Source: Flavobacteriaceae bacterium (lineage in GTDB: Bacteria; Bacteroidota; Bacteroidia; Flavobacteriales; Flavobacteriaceae). From it: a DNA stretch of 38,718 bases. The stretch spans positions 1 through 38,718 of the forward strand of contig JAFMFH010000010.1 in NCBI GenBank assembly GCA_017856235.1. The letters run 5' to 3'. Under the pieces are notes generated by a model that was not told where the DNA came from, did no database searches, and worked only from the letters and a program-made list of their open reading frames with translations. Below, one piece after another: positions 1-8,240 of the stretch. Made by a program: the position numbers and the translations under genes. How positions within the stretch are numbered: the first letter of the stretch is position 1; every line of letters starts with the position of its first letter.

Positions 1-51
1 CCTTTTCTTGCAAAATTATCTAGAGCTATATATGATGAGCTTGTAGACTAA
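1..51 (+). CDS. C-terminal end of an unidentified protein (partial)
   Basis: The reading frame that starts at base 1 is open for 16 codons and stops at TAA (49-51). It ends in residues AIYDELVD. Only the tail of the gene lies in the window, so I cannot name the product. Its stop overlaps the stop of the convergent oxygenase gene by three bases, which fits the tight packing seen elsewhere here. It could be a chance open frame, since 16 codons is weak evidence. The amphipathic, charged tail and the back-to-back stop codons make a real gene end more likely than not. Confidence 0.5.
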   Translation, partial: PFLAKLSRAIYDELVD

Positions 52-998
52 CCCTTAATTAATCCTAAGTCAATAAGTCTTTCATGTAAGAATTCTCCAG
101 CTGTAATATCTTCATATCCTTTTGGATTATCTGCGTCTATACATGAATCTAGACAATTTAGCGACATCTCTTGTCTAGGATGTAAGAAGAAGGGTATTGA
201 ATATCTAGAGCTATTCCAAAGATCTCTAGGGGGATTAACCACTCTGTGAATTGTAGACTTTAATTTGTTGTTAGTATGCCTTGAAAGCATATCACCAATG
301 TTAACTATAACCTCATCTTCTTCTGCTACAGCATCAATCCATTCCCCAGAATTATTTAACACCTGCAAACCTTTTCCTTGAGCGCCCATAAGAAGTGTGA
401 TTAGATTAATATCACCATGTGCTGCTGCTCTTTCAGCATTTTTTGGTTCTTCAGTAATCGGAGGGTAATGAATTGCTCTCAGGATTGAGTTTCCATTGAA
501 TATGTGTTGGTCAAAATATGTTTCTTCTAGGTTAAGATAACAGGCAATAGCTCTAAGAATATGCTTTCCAGTCTCTTCTAAAAGCTCATAAGTTTTTTGT
601 CCTACAGTATTAAAATTTTTTAGCTCATTAACTATTACGTTATCAGGATATTCCTCTTTTAATTTTGGCTCATCTTTGACATATTGACCAAAGTGCCAAA
701 ACTCTTTAAGATCTCCTATATTTTTGCCTTTAGCACTTTCTTTTCCAAATGGTGTAAATCCTCTTTGACTAGCTAGACCCTTAATAATATACTTTGACTT
801 GACTTCATCAGACAGATTAAAAAAGCTTCTAACTTCAGTATATAACTCATCTTTAGTTCTATCATCTAAAAGATGACCTTTAATTGCGATAAAACCTATT
901 TCACTAAATCCCTTTCCAAGTTGTTCAATAAAGTCATACTTAGTCTTTGAATCACCAGATAAAAAATCATTTAAGTTTAAATGAGGAATATTTTTCAT
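48..998 (-). CDS. 2-oxoglutarate/Fe(II)-dependent oxygenase, isopenicillin N synthase-like family
   Basis: The 316-residue protein has the fold signature of the plant-type and isopenicillin-N-synthase-type non-haem iron oxygenases. The iron-binding triad is visible as H194-x-D196 (in AHGDINLITLL) and H251 (in STIHRVVNPP). The co-substrate motif R265-x-S267 (RYSIPFF) follows, and 2-oxoglutarate would bind there. The N-terminal part (about 1-120) matches the DIOX_N half of such enzymes, including GFIAIKGH. The natural substrate cannot be told from sequence; proteins of this kind are often annotated only as oxygenases. The start ATG (996-998) overlaps the riboflavin synthase stop in a TAATG junction, so the two are probably translated together. 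It is full length for the family and nothing looks broken. Confidence 0.88.
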   Translation of the reverse strand: MKNIPHLNLNDFLSGDSKTKYDFIEQLGKGFSEIGFIAIKGHLLDDRTKDELYTEVRSFFNLSDEVKSKYIIKGLASQRGFTPFGKESAKGKNIGDLKEFWHFGQYVKDEPKLKEEYPDNVIVNELKNFNTVGQKTYELLEETGKHILRAIACYLNLEETYFDQHIFNGNSILRAIHYPPITEEPKNAERAAAHGDINLITLLMGAQGKGLQVLNNSGEWIDAVAEEDEVIVNIGDMLSRHTNNKLKSTIHRVVNPPRDLWNSSRYSIPFFLHPRQEMSLNCLDSCIDADNPKGYEDITAGEFLHERLIDLGLIKG

Positions 999-1582
999 TA
1001 GCCTGTCTTCTTTATCATTTTGGATATATACTTACCTATTATGTCAAACTCAAGATTAACCTTAGTTCCAACATTAATTTGATTAAAGTTAGTATTATTA
1101 TAAGTATAAGGTATAATTGCAACAGAAAAAGAATTTTCGTCAGAGTCAACAACTGTTAGGCTAACTCCATTTATAGTTATGGAACCCTTCTCAACAGTCA
1201 TATTATTTTTTGAGTGTTTAAACACATATTTCCAACTTCCATTAGTTTCGATAACCTCAGTACAAACTGCAACTTCATCAACATGTCCCTGAACTATATG
1301 ACCATCAAATCTTGAATTAACTGACATTGATCTCTCTATATTAATAGTATCGCCAGGAATAATCTCACCAAAATTGGACCTTTCAATACTCTCAGAAATT
1401 ACATTTACTGTATATATATCATTATCTATATCAACAATTGTTAAACAGACACCGTTGTGACATAAACTTTGATCAATCTTTAGTTCATTTGTAATTCTTG
1501 ATTTAAGGGAAATATCCAAATTTCCTTTATTTTTTTCTACCTTAACTACGGTAGCAACACATTCAATTATCCCAGTGAACAT
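998..1582 (-). CDS. ribE: Riboflavin synthase alpha chain
   Basis: The 194-residue protein begins MFTGIIE, the hallmark start of riboflavin synthase, and consists of two tandem lumazine-binding halves. The first is about residues 1-97 and the second begins at FDGHIVQGHVD. The conserved NGVCLTIVD and NGVSLTVVD segments occur once in each half. The enzyme converts two molecules of 6,7-dimethyl-8-ribityllumazine to riboflavin and a pyrimidine, the last step of vitamin B2 synthesis, in the cytosol. It is divergent from pdxA across 46 bases and overlaps the downstream oxygenase gene by one base. I see no FMN riboswitch upstream; the gap is too short to hold one. Confidence 0.96.
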   Translation of the reverse strand: MFTGIIECVATVVKVEKNKGNLDISLKSRITNELKIDQSLCHNGVCLTIVDIDNDIYTVNVISESIERSNFGEIIPGDTINIERSMSVNSRFDGHIVQGHVDEVAVCTEVIETNGSWKYVFKHSKNNMTVEKGSITINGVSLTVVDSDENSFSVAIIPYTYNNTNFNQINVGTKVNLEFDIIGKYISKMIKKTG

Positions 1583-1585
1583 TAT

Positions 1586-1593
1586 TATCTTTG
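1586..1593 (+). promoter_or_regulatory. Putative Bacteroidota -7 promoter box for pdxA
   Basis: TATCTTTG fits the Bacteroidota -7 consensus TAnnTTTG exactly and lies 35 bases before the pdxA start, in the ribE-pdxA divergent gap. I do not see a convincing TTG at the -33 position, so confidence is moderate. Confidence 0.45.
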
Positions 1594-1628
1594 TTTTTAC
1601 ATTAGTAAAATTAGCAATTAATTAAAGA

Positions 1629-2633
1629 GTGGTAAAATCAAGTAAAATAAATATTGGTATAACTATTGGTGATCCAAATGGTATTGGGATTGAAATAATC
1701 TTAAAATCACTATCTGATTTTAGTCTATTCCAAGAATGTAATTTTATAATATACTCCTCAAAAGACCTAATTGAGAAACAAAAAAAACATTTTCAAATTG
1801 ATACTCCTTCATTAACAAAGATTGATAGTGAAGAAAATTTGGTGGATTTTCATATAAACGTAAAAGAGGTATTTTCTAATTCTCAATTTATTTTTGGAGA
1901 ATCTAATAAAGAATTATCTGCACACGGAATTCTCTCTCTGAAAGAAGCCACAAAAGCTATAAAAGCCAACAAGATAGATGTTATGGTTACTGCTCCTATA
2001 AACAAGGATTTATCATATTCTAACTCATTTAAATATACAGGTCATACAGATTTCCTTAAGCACTATTTTAGTGCTAACCCATTAATGTTAATGATATCGG
2101 AAGAACTTAAAATAGCCTTATTAACGGATCATATTCCGATAAAAGATGTTTCAAGCTCTATTAATAAAGATATTGTTGAGCAAAAAATCAAAGTACTAGA
2201 AACATGTTTAATAAATGATTTTCAAATAAAAAAACCTAAAATTGCAGTTTTGGCAGTTAATCCTCATGCAGGAGATAATGGCGTAATAGGTAATGAAGAT
2301 CAATCAATAATTACACCAGCTATTAATAGTTTTAAGGGCACGTCGAGTTCAGTAAATGGTCCATTTTCAGCAGATACTTTTTTCGCTAATGAAAATTATA
2401 AAAAATATGATGGTATTATTGCTTCATACCATGATCAAGGGCTAATACCATTCAAAACTATTTCCTTTGGAAAAGGAGTAAATTTTACAGCAGGATTACC
2501 AGTTGTAAGAACCTCGCCAGATCATGGAACAGGCTTTGACATAGCTGGAAAAGGAATAGCTGATCATACCTCATTTACAAATGCAATAAAATTAGGTCTC
2601 AAAGTGTTTAAATTAAGAAACAACTTAGATTAA
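1629..2633 (+). CDS. pdxA: 4-hydroxythreonine-4-phosphate dehydrogenase
   Basis: PdxA oxidises 4-phosphohydroxy-L-threonine in the DXP-dependent route to pyridoxal phosphate. The 334 residues match the family length. Diagnostic stretches are GDPNGIGIEI near the N-terminus, TAPINK, GHTDFL, LLTDHIPI, AVNPHAGDNG, GPFSADTFF and YHDQGLIPFK, ending with RTSPDHGTGFDIAGKG. The histidines in GHTDFL, NPHAGD and YHDQG correspond to the substrate and metal-binding positions of the family. The start must be GTG (1629-1631), because an in-frame TAA sits immediately upstream at 1623-1625 and no ATG is nearby. It is followed by the DUF177-rpmF-fabH-accBC run, an order common in flavobacteria. Confidence 0.96.
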   Translation: MVKSSKINIGITIGDPNGIGIEIILKSLSDFSLFQECNFIIYSSKDLIEKQKKHFQIDTPSLTKIDSEENLVDFHINVKEVFSNSQFIFGESNKELSAHGILSLKEATKAIKANKIDVMVTAPINKDLSYSNSFKYTGHTDFLKHYFSANPLMLMISEELKIALLTDHIPIKDVSSSINKDIVEQKIKVLETCLINDFQIKKPKIAVLAVNPHAGDNGVIGNEDQSIITPAINSFKGTSSSVNGPFSADTFFANENYKKYDGIIASYHDQGLIPFKTISFGKGVNFTAGLPVVRTSPDHGTGFDIAGKGIADHTSFTNAIKLGLKVFKLRNNLD

Positions 2634-2654
2634 CATTAAATTGATAAATTTTTA

Positions 2655-2662
2655 TAAATTTG
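2655..2662 (+). promoter_or_regulatory. Putative -7 promoter box for the DUF177-rpmF-fabH-acc run
   Basis: TAAATTTG is a perfect match to TAnnTTTG and lies 19 bases before the DUF177 start codon, in the 44-base gap after pdxA. The -33 region is AT-rich without a clear TTG. Transcription would begin around 2668-2670. Confidence 0.5.
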
Positions 2663-2680
2663 CCGCTCAATAGTTAAGTG

Positions 2681-3199
2681 ATGAAATCGCTTTCACCATA
2701 TTTGGTTAAATTTTCAGGACTTAAAGAAGGTGTTCATCTCTTTGACTTTGAAATAGGAAATAAGTTCTTTAAAAATTTTGATTATTATGATTTTGCTGAC
2801 GCAAACATCACAACTATTCTTGAGCTAGAGAAAAAACAAACTTTACTAAATTTAAAATTTAGATTTAATGGAGATGTTGAGGTTCAATGTGATCTTTCAA
2901 TGGAAATGTTTACATTAAAGCTAGAAACTGATTACTCTCTTGTTATTAAGTTTAAAGATGATACAATGTCATCTGATGATAAAGTACTCTTTTTACCTAC
3001 TGGATCAAATAGTATTGATGTTTCCCATATTATATATGAGAGTATTATACTTGCTGTTCCACATAAAAAAATTCACCCGGGCATAGAAAGCGGAACATTA
3101 AAGTCTGAAATAATTGAAAAGCTTGAAGAATTAAAACCTAAAAAAAATTTTACAGAAAAGACTGACCCTAGATGGGACAAACTAAAAGATTTATTATAA
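2681..3199 (+). CDS. DUF177 / YceD-family protein
   Basis: The 172-residue protein carries the DUF177 pattern, with KEGVHLFDFEIGN near the N-terminus and a GDVEVQCDLSMEMF stretch in the middle. In this family (YceD, called DUF177) the gene is almost always just upstream of rpmF, as here. In E. coli and in plants family members have been linked to 23S rRNA accumulation, but the molecular role is not settled. I prefer ATG at 2681 over the GTG immediately before it (2678). Its TAA stop directly abuts the rpmF ATG with no spacer, suggesting translational coupling. The C-terminus ends in DPRWDKLKDLL, usual for Bacteroidota members. Confidence 0.9.
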   Translation: MKSLSPYLVKFSGLKEGVHLFDFEIGNKFFKNFDYYDFADANITTILELEKKQTLLNLKFRFNGDVEVQCDLSMEMFTLKLETDYSLVIKFKDDTMSSDDKVLFLPTGSNSIDVSHIIYESIILAVPHKKIHPGIESGTLKSEIIEKLEELKPKKNFTEKTDPRWDKLKDLL

Positions 3200-3391
3200 A
3201 TGGCACATCCAAAACGTAAAATATCTAAGACTAGAAGAGATAAACGTAGAACACATATTAAAGCTGAGAAACAGCAAATATCTATATGTAAGGCTACAGG
3301 TGAGTCACACTTATACCACAGAGCACACTGGCATGAGGGGAAGCTTTATTATAGAGGAAAAGTTTTAGTTGATTCTTTAGAATCAGAATAA
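3200..3391 (+). CDS. rpmF: 50S ribosomal protein L32
   Basis: This small basic protein of 63 residues begins [19 protein letters not shown], the L32 signature, and ends with the YYRGKVLVD segment seen in Bacteroidota L32. It is a structural protein of the large ribosomal subunit. The zinc-ribbon cysteines found in the C+ form of L32 are absent; only one cysteine (in ISICKATGE) remains, so this is the zinc-free type. It directly follows the DUF177 gene, the usual pairing, and precedes fabH, linking ribosome and membrane lipid genes as in many bacteria. Confidence 0.97.
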   Translation: MAHPKRKISKTRRDKRRTHIKAEKQQISICKATGESHLYHRAHWHEGKLYYRGKVLVDSLESE

Positions 3392-3443
3392 TAACGACCT
3401 TTAGTTATCAATTTAATTGTCAATTGATACAATTGATGTTAGT

Positions 3444-4451
3444 ATGAAATCTAACAAAAAAATAAATATAAAAGCCGCCATTACTGCTGTAGGAGGCTAT
3501 GTTCCAGATGACTTTATTTCAAATAAAGATTTAGAAAAGATGGTTGATACCAACGATGAGTGGATTACAGCCAGAACAGGGATAAAAAAAAGAAGAATTT
3601 TAAAGGAAAAAAATAAAGGCACTTCTTTTTTGGCTATCAATGCTGCAATGGACCTTATAGCAAAGAAAAAAATAAACCCTGAAACAATAGACTTAGTAAT
3701 TGTCTCAACTATAACTCCTGATTTTCATTGTGCATCAACTGCTCCTACTGTAGCTTCAGCGATTAAAGCAAAAAATGCTTATGCATTTGATTTAAGCGCG
3801 GCATGTTCGGGATTTTTATATGGGATGTCTTCAGCTACTAGTTACATTGAATCAGGAAGATATAAAAAAGTTCTTCTAATTGGCGCAGACATGATGTCGT
3901 CAATAGTAGACTACACTGATAGGTCAACTAGTATTCTTTTTGGAGATGGTGCAGGAGCTGTTTTAGTTGAGCCAAGCAAGAATGGATTCGGCTGGGAAGA
4001 TGAATACCTCAGATCTGACGGCATTGGTGCAGAATGGCTAAATATTAAATCAGGAGGGTCTCTTTATCCTATATCAAATGAAACAATTGCAAATAAGTGG
4101 CATTTTATTGCTCAAGATGGAAAAACCGTTTTTAAATCAGCTGTATCTGAAATGGCAAATGCTACAGAGCAAATTATTATCAGAAATGGACTTAAACCTG
4201 AAGAGATAAAATATTTATTACCACATCAAGCTAATAAAAGAATTATTGATGCTACCGCAGAAAAGATTAATTTAGATAAAAATAAGGTTCTTATGAACAT
4301 TGAAAATTATGGAAATACTACTGCCGCAACAATACCATTGTTAATGTATGATTATGAAAAAAACTTAAATGAAGGTGATAAATTAATTCTAGCTGCTTTT
4401 GGCGCTGGTTTAACATGGGGTGCAGCGTATTTAACATGGGCATATAACTAA
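3444..4451 (+). CDS. fabH: 3-oxoacyl-[acyl-carrier-protein] synthase III
   Basis: FabH condenses acetyl-CoA or another starter acyl-CoA with malonyl-ACP to begin fatty acid synthesis. With the ATG at 3444 the protein has 335 residues and starts close to the conserved ITAVGGYVP. The catalytic triad is visible as Cys in DLSAACSGF (C111), His in LLPHQANKR (H251) and Asn in NYGNTTAAT (N281). A longer reading from TTG at 3417 would add nine residues that family members generally lack, so I chose the ATG. It lies directly upstream of accB and accC, which supply malonyl-CoA, so the operon groups initiation and substrate supply. Confidence 0.95.
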   Translation: MKSNKKINIKAAITAVGGYVPDDFISNKDLEKMVDTNDEWITARTGIKKRRILKEKNKGTSFLAINAAMDLIAKKKINPETIDLVIVSTITPDFHCASTAPTVASAIKAKNAYAFDLSAACSGFLYGMSSATSYIESGRYKKVLLIGADMMSSIVDYTDRSTSILFGDGAGAVLVEPSKNGFGWEDEYLRSDGIGAEWLNIKSGGSLYPISNETIANKWHFIAQDGKTVFKSAVSEMANATEQIIIRNGLKPEEIKYLLPHQANKRIIDATAEKINLDKNKVLMNIENYGNTTAATIPLLMYDYEKNLNEGDKLILAAFGAGLTWGAAYLTWAYN

Positions 4452-4461
4452 ATTTTATTTT

Positions 4462-4941
4462 ATGGATATAAAAGAAATACAAAATTTGATCAAGTTCGTT
4501 CAGAGATCTGGAGTGGAAGAGGTGAAAATTGAAAGAAATGACTTTAAAATTACAATAAAAACCAAGTCTGTTTCACAAAAGCATATAATTGTTGATGATT
4601 TTCAAACACCAGCTACAATTCCTTCTAATCAACCAATTACTCAAGCTATTCAAGAAGTTAATTCACAAGAAACCCCTGAACCAAATCTAGAAAATGATAA
4701 TCAAGTGACCATAAAATCACCAATAATTGGAACATTTTATAGAAAATCATCTCCCGATAAACCACCTCTTGTTGAGGTTGGCCAAAGTATTGAAAAAGGC
4801 GATATTTTATGTGTCATAGAAGCTATGAAATTATTCAATGAAATTGAATCAGATTTTTCTGGTAAAATTGTTAAAATTTTAGTTGATGATCAAAGCCCTG
4901 TTGAATTTGATCAACCATTATTCATTATTGACCCTTCATAA
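4462..4941 (+). CDS. accB: Biotin carboxyl carrier protein of acetyl-CoA carboxylase
   Basis: The 159-residue protein has the AccB layout. A helical N-terminal part (about 1-35, [12 protein letters not shown]) is followed by a flexible Pro/Gln/Asn-rich linker (about 45-80). The biotinyl domain then starts at [12 protein letters not shown]. The biotin-accepting lysine is K123 in the motif [10 protein letters not shown]. It carries biotin between the AccC carboxylase and the carboxyltransferase subunits, which are not in this window. Ten bases separate it from fabH and two from accC, consistent with one transcript. Confidence 0.96.
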   Translation: MDIKEIQNLIKFVQRSGVEEVKIERNDFKITIKTKSVSQKHIIVDDFQTPATIPSNQPITQAIQEVNSQETPEPNLENDNQVTIKSPIIGTFYRKSSPDKPPLVEVGQSIEKGDILCVIEAMKLFNEIESDFSGKIVKILVDDQSPVEFDQPLFIIDPS

Positions 4942-4943
4942 AG

Positions 4944-6278
4944 ATGTTTAATAAAATATTAGTTGCTAACAGAGGAGAAATTGCTATGCGTGTTATTAGG
5001 ACGTGTAAAGAAATGGGTATCAAAACCGTTGCAGTTTATTCAAAAGCAGATGAAGAGAGTCTTCATGTTAGATTTGCAGATGAAGCAGTCTGTATTGGGC
5101 CAAGTGCTAGCTCAGAATCCTATTTAAAATCAGCAAATATTATTGCTGCTGCAGAAATTACAAATGCTGATGCTATTCATCCTGGTTATGGATTTTTATC
5201 AGAAAATAGTAAGTTTTCAAAAATTTGTGAAGATCATAAAATTAAATTTATTGGTGCTTCTCCAGAAATGATTAATAAAATGGGAGATAAATCTTCAGCA
5301 AAAGAAACCATGAAAGCTGCAGGAGTACCTACCATTCCAGGGTCTGAGGGTCTTGTTCCTACCCTTGAAGATGCTCAAAATATTGCACTTGAAATAGGTT
5401 ATCCAGTAATGTTAAAAGCTACTGCTGGAGGAGGAGGTAAGGGCATGAGAATAGCAAAAGATGCCAAAGAACTCTTGTCTGCATGGGAACTTGCTCGTCA
5501 GGAATCAAAATTAGCTTTTGGTAATGATGACATGTATTTAGAAAAATTTATAGAAGACCCTAGACATATTGAAATTCAAATTATTGGCGACTCATATGGT
5601 AAAGCATGTCATTTATCAGAGAGAGATTGCTCAATTCAAAGAAGGCATCAAAAATTAATTGAGGAAACACCTTCACCCTTTATGACAAAACCATTAAGAA
5701 ATGCAATGGGTGAAGCTGCAGTTAAAGCTGCAGAATCAATAAAGTATGAAGGCGCAGGCACTATTGAGTTTCTGGTTGATAAGCATAAAAATTTTTATTT
5801 TATGGAAATGAACACCAGGATACAAGTAGAACACCCTATCACTGAACAAGTAATAGATTACGATTTGATAAGAGAACAGATTTTAGTTGCAGCCGGTGAG
5901 CCTATTTCTGGTAAAAACTACTTTCCAAAGCTTTGCTCAATTGAGTGTAGAATAAATGCAGAGGATCCTCATAAAGATTTTATGCCAAATCCAGGAAAAA
6001 TCCTAACTCTTCATTTTCCTGGTGGTCATGGTGTTAGAATTGACACACATGTTTATAGCGGCTATTCAATTCCGCCTTTCTATGATTCAATGATTGCAAA
6101 ACTTATAACTACTGCACAAACTAGGGAAGAGGCTATAAATAAAATGAAAAGAGCTTTGGATGAATTTGTAATTGAAGGTGTTAAAACTACAATACCGTTC
6201 CATCAAAAAATGATGGATCATCCAGATTTCATTTCAGGAAATTATACCACTAAATTTATGGATTCTTTTAAAATGTAA
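4944..6278 (+). CDS. accC: Biotin carboxylase subunit of acetyl-CoA carboxylase
   Basis: This ATP-grasp enzyme carboxylates biotin on AccB using ATP and bicarbonate. The 444 residues match AccC length. Landmarks are [13 protein letters not shown] at the N-terminus, [10 protein letters not shown], the glycine-rich ATP loop GGGGKGMRI, the [16 protein letters not shown] stretch, and the active-site segment [15 protein letters not shown]. The reading is complete with no frame damage. It ends three bases before the stop of the convergent asd gene, and no terminator fits in that space. Confidence 0.97.
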   Translation: MFNKILVANRGEIAMRVIRTCKEMGIKTVAVYSKADEESLHVRFADEAVCIGPSASSESYLKSANIIAAAEITNADAIHPGYGFLSENSKFSKICEDHKIKFIGASPEMINKMGDKSSAKETMKAAGVPTIPGSEGLVPTLEDAQNIALEIGYPVMLKATAGGGGKGMRIAKDAKELLSAWELARQESKLAFGNDDMYLEKFIEDPRHIEIQIIGDSYGKACHLSERDCSIQRRHQKLIEETPSPFMTKPLRNAMGEAAVKAAESIKYEGAGTIEFLVDKHKNFYFMEMNTRIQVEHPITEQVIDYDLIREQILVAAGEPISGKNYFPKLCSIECRINAEDPHKDFMPNPGKILTLHFPGGHGVRIDTHVYSGYSIPPFYDSMIAKLITTAQTREEAINKMKRALDEFVIEGVKTTIPFHQKMMDHPDFISGNYTTKFMDSFKM

Positions 6279-6281
6279 GAG

Positions 6282-7271
6282 CTATATAATCTTCATTTCA
6301 ATTAACTTCTCAGCTATTTGAATAGTGTTTGTTGCAGCTCCTTTTCTTAGGTTGTCTGCGACAACCCAAATATTCAATCCCTTTTCAATACTGAAGTCTC
6401 GCCTAATTCTTCCAACAAAAACCTCATCTTTATTAGCTGAGTTTATTGGCATAGGATACAAGTTATTTGTCGGATCGTCCTCGACAACAACACCAGGAGA
6501 CTTTTTTAAAATTTCAAAAACTTGCTCTAATTCAAATTGATTTTTAAATTCAATATTTACAGACTCACCATGACAGATTTCAATAGGAACTCGAACAGCG
6601 GTTGATGTAATTTGAATAGAATCGTCACTTAGAATTTTCCTAGTCTCATTTATTAATTTATTTTCTTCTTTTGTATAACCACCTTCTTCAAATACATCAC
6701 AATGGGGAAGAAGGTTTTGATCAATACTGTAAGGGTATATCTTTTGTGGGTCTGAATCACTTCTTTCACCATTCAGCTGATCAATAGCATTTTTACCAGT
6801 TCCAGATACTGATTGATATGTTGATATAACCAACCGTTTAATTTTATACTCTTTATGAAGAGGAGCTAAAACTACCATTAACTGCATTGTTGAACAATTC
6901 GGATTAGCAATAATATAATCATCCTTTGTTAAAACTTCAGAATTTACTTCACTAACAACTAATTTTTTTGATAAATCCATTCTCCATGCAGAAGAATTAT
7001 CAATAACTCTGGTTCCAACTGCAGCGAATTTTGGAGCCCATTCCAAAGATGTTGAACCACCTGCAGAAAATAATGCAATATCTGGCTTCATTTTTACAGC
7101 ATCTTCAATGGAAACTATAGAGTATTGTTTATCATTAAAGAGAATTTTCTTACCTATTGATCTCACAGAGGCGACAGGTATTAATTCACTTAAAGGGAAT
7201 TTCCTGCTTTCAAGAAGATTAAGCATGACATTTCCTACAACCCCAGTTGATCCTATTACAGCTACTTTCAA
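6282..7271 (-). CDS. asd: Aspartate-semialdehyde dehydrogenase
   Basis: The enzyme reduces aspartyl phosphate to aspartate semialdehyde with NADPH, feeding lysine/diaminopimelate, threonine and methionine synthesis. The 329-residue protein has the nucleotide-binding start VIGSTGVVGNVML. The catalytic cysteine C126 sits in NPNCSTMQ, and the base is H234 in EICHGES with R227 nearby. The start is TTG (7271-7269), since an in-frame stop lies three codons upstream and no ATG is available. The TTG overlaps the stop of tdk in the four bases TTGA, so translation is probably coupled. The pairing of tdk and asd has no obvious metabolic reason. Confidence 0.95.
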   Translation of the reverse strand: MKVAVIGSTGVVGNVMLNLLESRKFPLSELIPVASVRSIGKKILFNDKQYSIVSIEDAVKMKPDIALFSAGGSTSLEWAPKFAAVGTRVIDNSSAWRMDLSKKLVVSEVNSEVLTKDDYIIANPNCSTMQLMVVLAPLHKEYKIKRLVISTYQSVSGTGKNAIDQLNGERSDSDPQKIYPYSIDQNLLPHCDVFEEGGYTKEENKLINETRKILSDDSIQITSTAVRVPIEICHGESVNIEFKNQFELEQVFEILKKSPGVVVEDDPTNNLYPMPINSANKDEVFVGRIRRDFSIEKGLNIWVVADNLRKGAATNTIQIAEKLIEMKII

Positions 7272-7855
7272 TTTGATTTATTTTTTTTCATTTTTTTAAA
7301 AAAAACCGCTCTACTTAAAGGCTCATATTTGTCTTTTTCACCTATTACAACAATATCCTTTTTTTTATTTTTTCTATAACTATAATTAGCAACATTTCCT
7401 GATTTTTTACATACTGCATGAACTTTAGTAACATATTCAGAGATGGCCATAAGGTCAGGCATAGGCCCAAAAGGATTACCAAGATAATCCATATCCAATC
7501 CTGCAATAATTACTCTAATGCCATTATTTGCTACTTCATTACATACATCAACTATTCCATCATCAAAAAACTGAGCTTCATCAATAGCTACTACATCACA
7601 ATTTTTTAACTTATTTAAAATATCCGATGATGATTTTACTTCAATTGATTCAAGTTTATTGTCATCATGAGATTCAATAAAGTTCTTACTTCTTGAATCA
7701 ATTATAGGTTTAAAAATTTTAACTTTTTGATTAGCTATTTTAGCTCTTTTAATCCTCCTTATTAATTCTTCTGTTTTGCCAGAAAACATTGATCCACAAA
7801 TTACCTCAATCCACCCAAATTGTTCATTGTTGTATGCAGGGTTTTCTAAAAACAT
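7268..7855 (-). CDS. tdk: Thymidine kinase (type II)
   Basis: Phosphorylates thymidine for dTTP salvage. Taking the ATG at 7855 gives 195 residues, beginning MFLENPAYNNEQFGW, which is the usual start of Bacteroidota members. A longer open frame reaching 7975 adds 40 hydrophobic, unlike residues and would run across the promoter gap, so I reject it. The P-loop is CGSMFSGKTEEL, the Walker B-like segment is VAIDEAQFFDD, and the lasso region is GLDMDYLGNPFGPMPD. The zinc lobe is degraded: the usual CxxC is C-K-K-S, and the C-terminal cysteine pair is absent, so structural zinc is probably not bound. Confidence 0.93.
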   Translation of the reverse strand: MFLENPAYNNEQFGWIEVICGSMFSGKTEELIRRIKRAKIANQKVKIFKPIIDSRSKNFIESHDDNKLESIEVKSSSDILNKLKNCDVVAIDEAQFFDDGIVDVCNEVANNGIRVIIAGLDMDYLGNPFGPMPDLMAISEYVTKVHAVCKKSGNVANYSYRKNKKKDIVVIGEKDKYEPLSRAVFFKKMKKNKSN

Positions 7856-7881
7856 TTTGTAATTTAAATTAGAAAATAAGT

Positions 7882-7889
7882 CAAATTTA
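7882..7889 (-). promoter_or_regulatory. Putative -7 promoter box for tdk-asd
   Basis: On the minus strand this reads TAAATTTG, a perfect TAnnTTTG box, 27 bases before the tdk start at 7855 and inside the 67-base divergent gap. I see no clear TTG at -33. Its position supports the shorter tdk start. Confidence 0.45.
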
Positions 7890-7922
7890 TTAAAAAGAAA
7901 TTCATTAATATAATTTATAGAA

Positions 7923-8240
7923 GTGTTTAAAAATATAGAAAATAAGATAAAAGAGATCGCCGAGAAAATTAACAAATCAAATTTATCAGATCAGGATGAG
8001 GTTTATAAGAATGCAAAAGAAATATTTGAACTAGCAATCATATATAAGTTTCTATCAAAAAGTAAGCAAAATTCTGATTGGGTATTTTATTCTGAAAAAT
8101 TGAAGGAAATATTAAGAGAACTTGATTTATCATCAGAAAAAAATGATGAATTGCCCTACAGTAAAAGTGAAATAACTCCATTAATAGATTCTATTAAAGA
8201 TTTAGTTACTGAAATACCAGAAAGTGAAGATGACAAATGA
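7923..8240 (+). CDS. Small acidic helical protein of unknown function
   Basis: I do not recognise this 105-residue protein. It is rich in Lys, Glu, Asp and Ser, has no signal peptide or membrane segment, and is predicted by eye to be mainly helical, with a central WVFYSEKLKEIL segment and an acidic tail ending ESEDDK. The start must be GTG at 7923 or a rarer codon, because an in-frame TAA sits at 7911-7913 and no ATG follows. Its last bases overlap the start of rsmI, so it is probably in the same transcript as rsmI and recJ. The overlap and a codon pattern like that of its neighbours support a real gene. Confidence 0.72.
   Translation: MFKNIENKIKEIAEKINKSNLSDQDEVYKNAKEIFELAIIYKFLSKSKQNSDWVFYSEKLKEILRELDLSSEKNDELPYSKSEITPLIDSIKDLVTEIPESEDDK

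Noticed and set aside
1583-1628. FMN riboswitch ahead of ribE
   Set aside because: The gap is only 46 bases, too short for the aptamer, and no conserved stems are seen.
7856-7975. A 40-residue hydrophobic N-terminal extension of thymidine kinase that could be read as a membrane anchor
   Set aside because: It covers the divergent promoter gap and the start of the + strand gene; the family start is at 7855 and a -7 box lies at 7882-7889.
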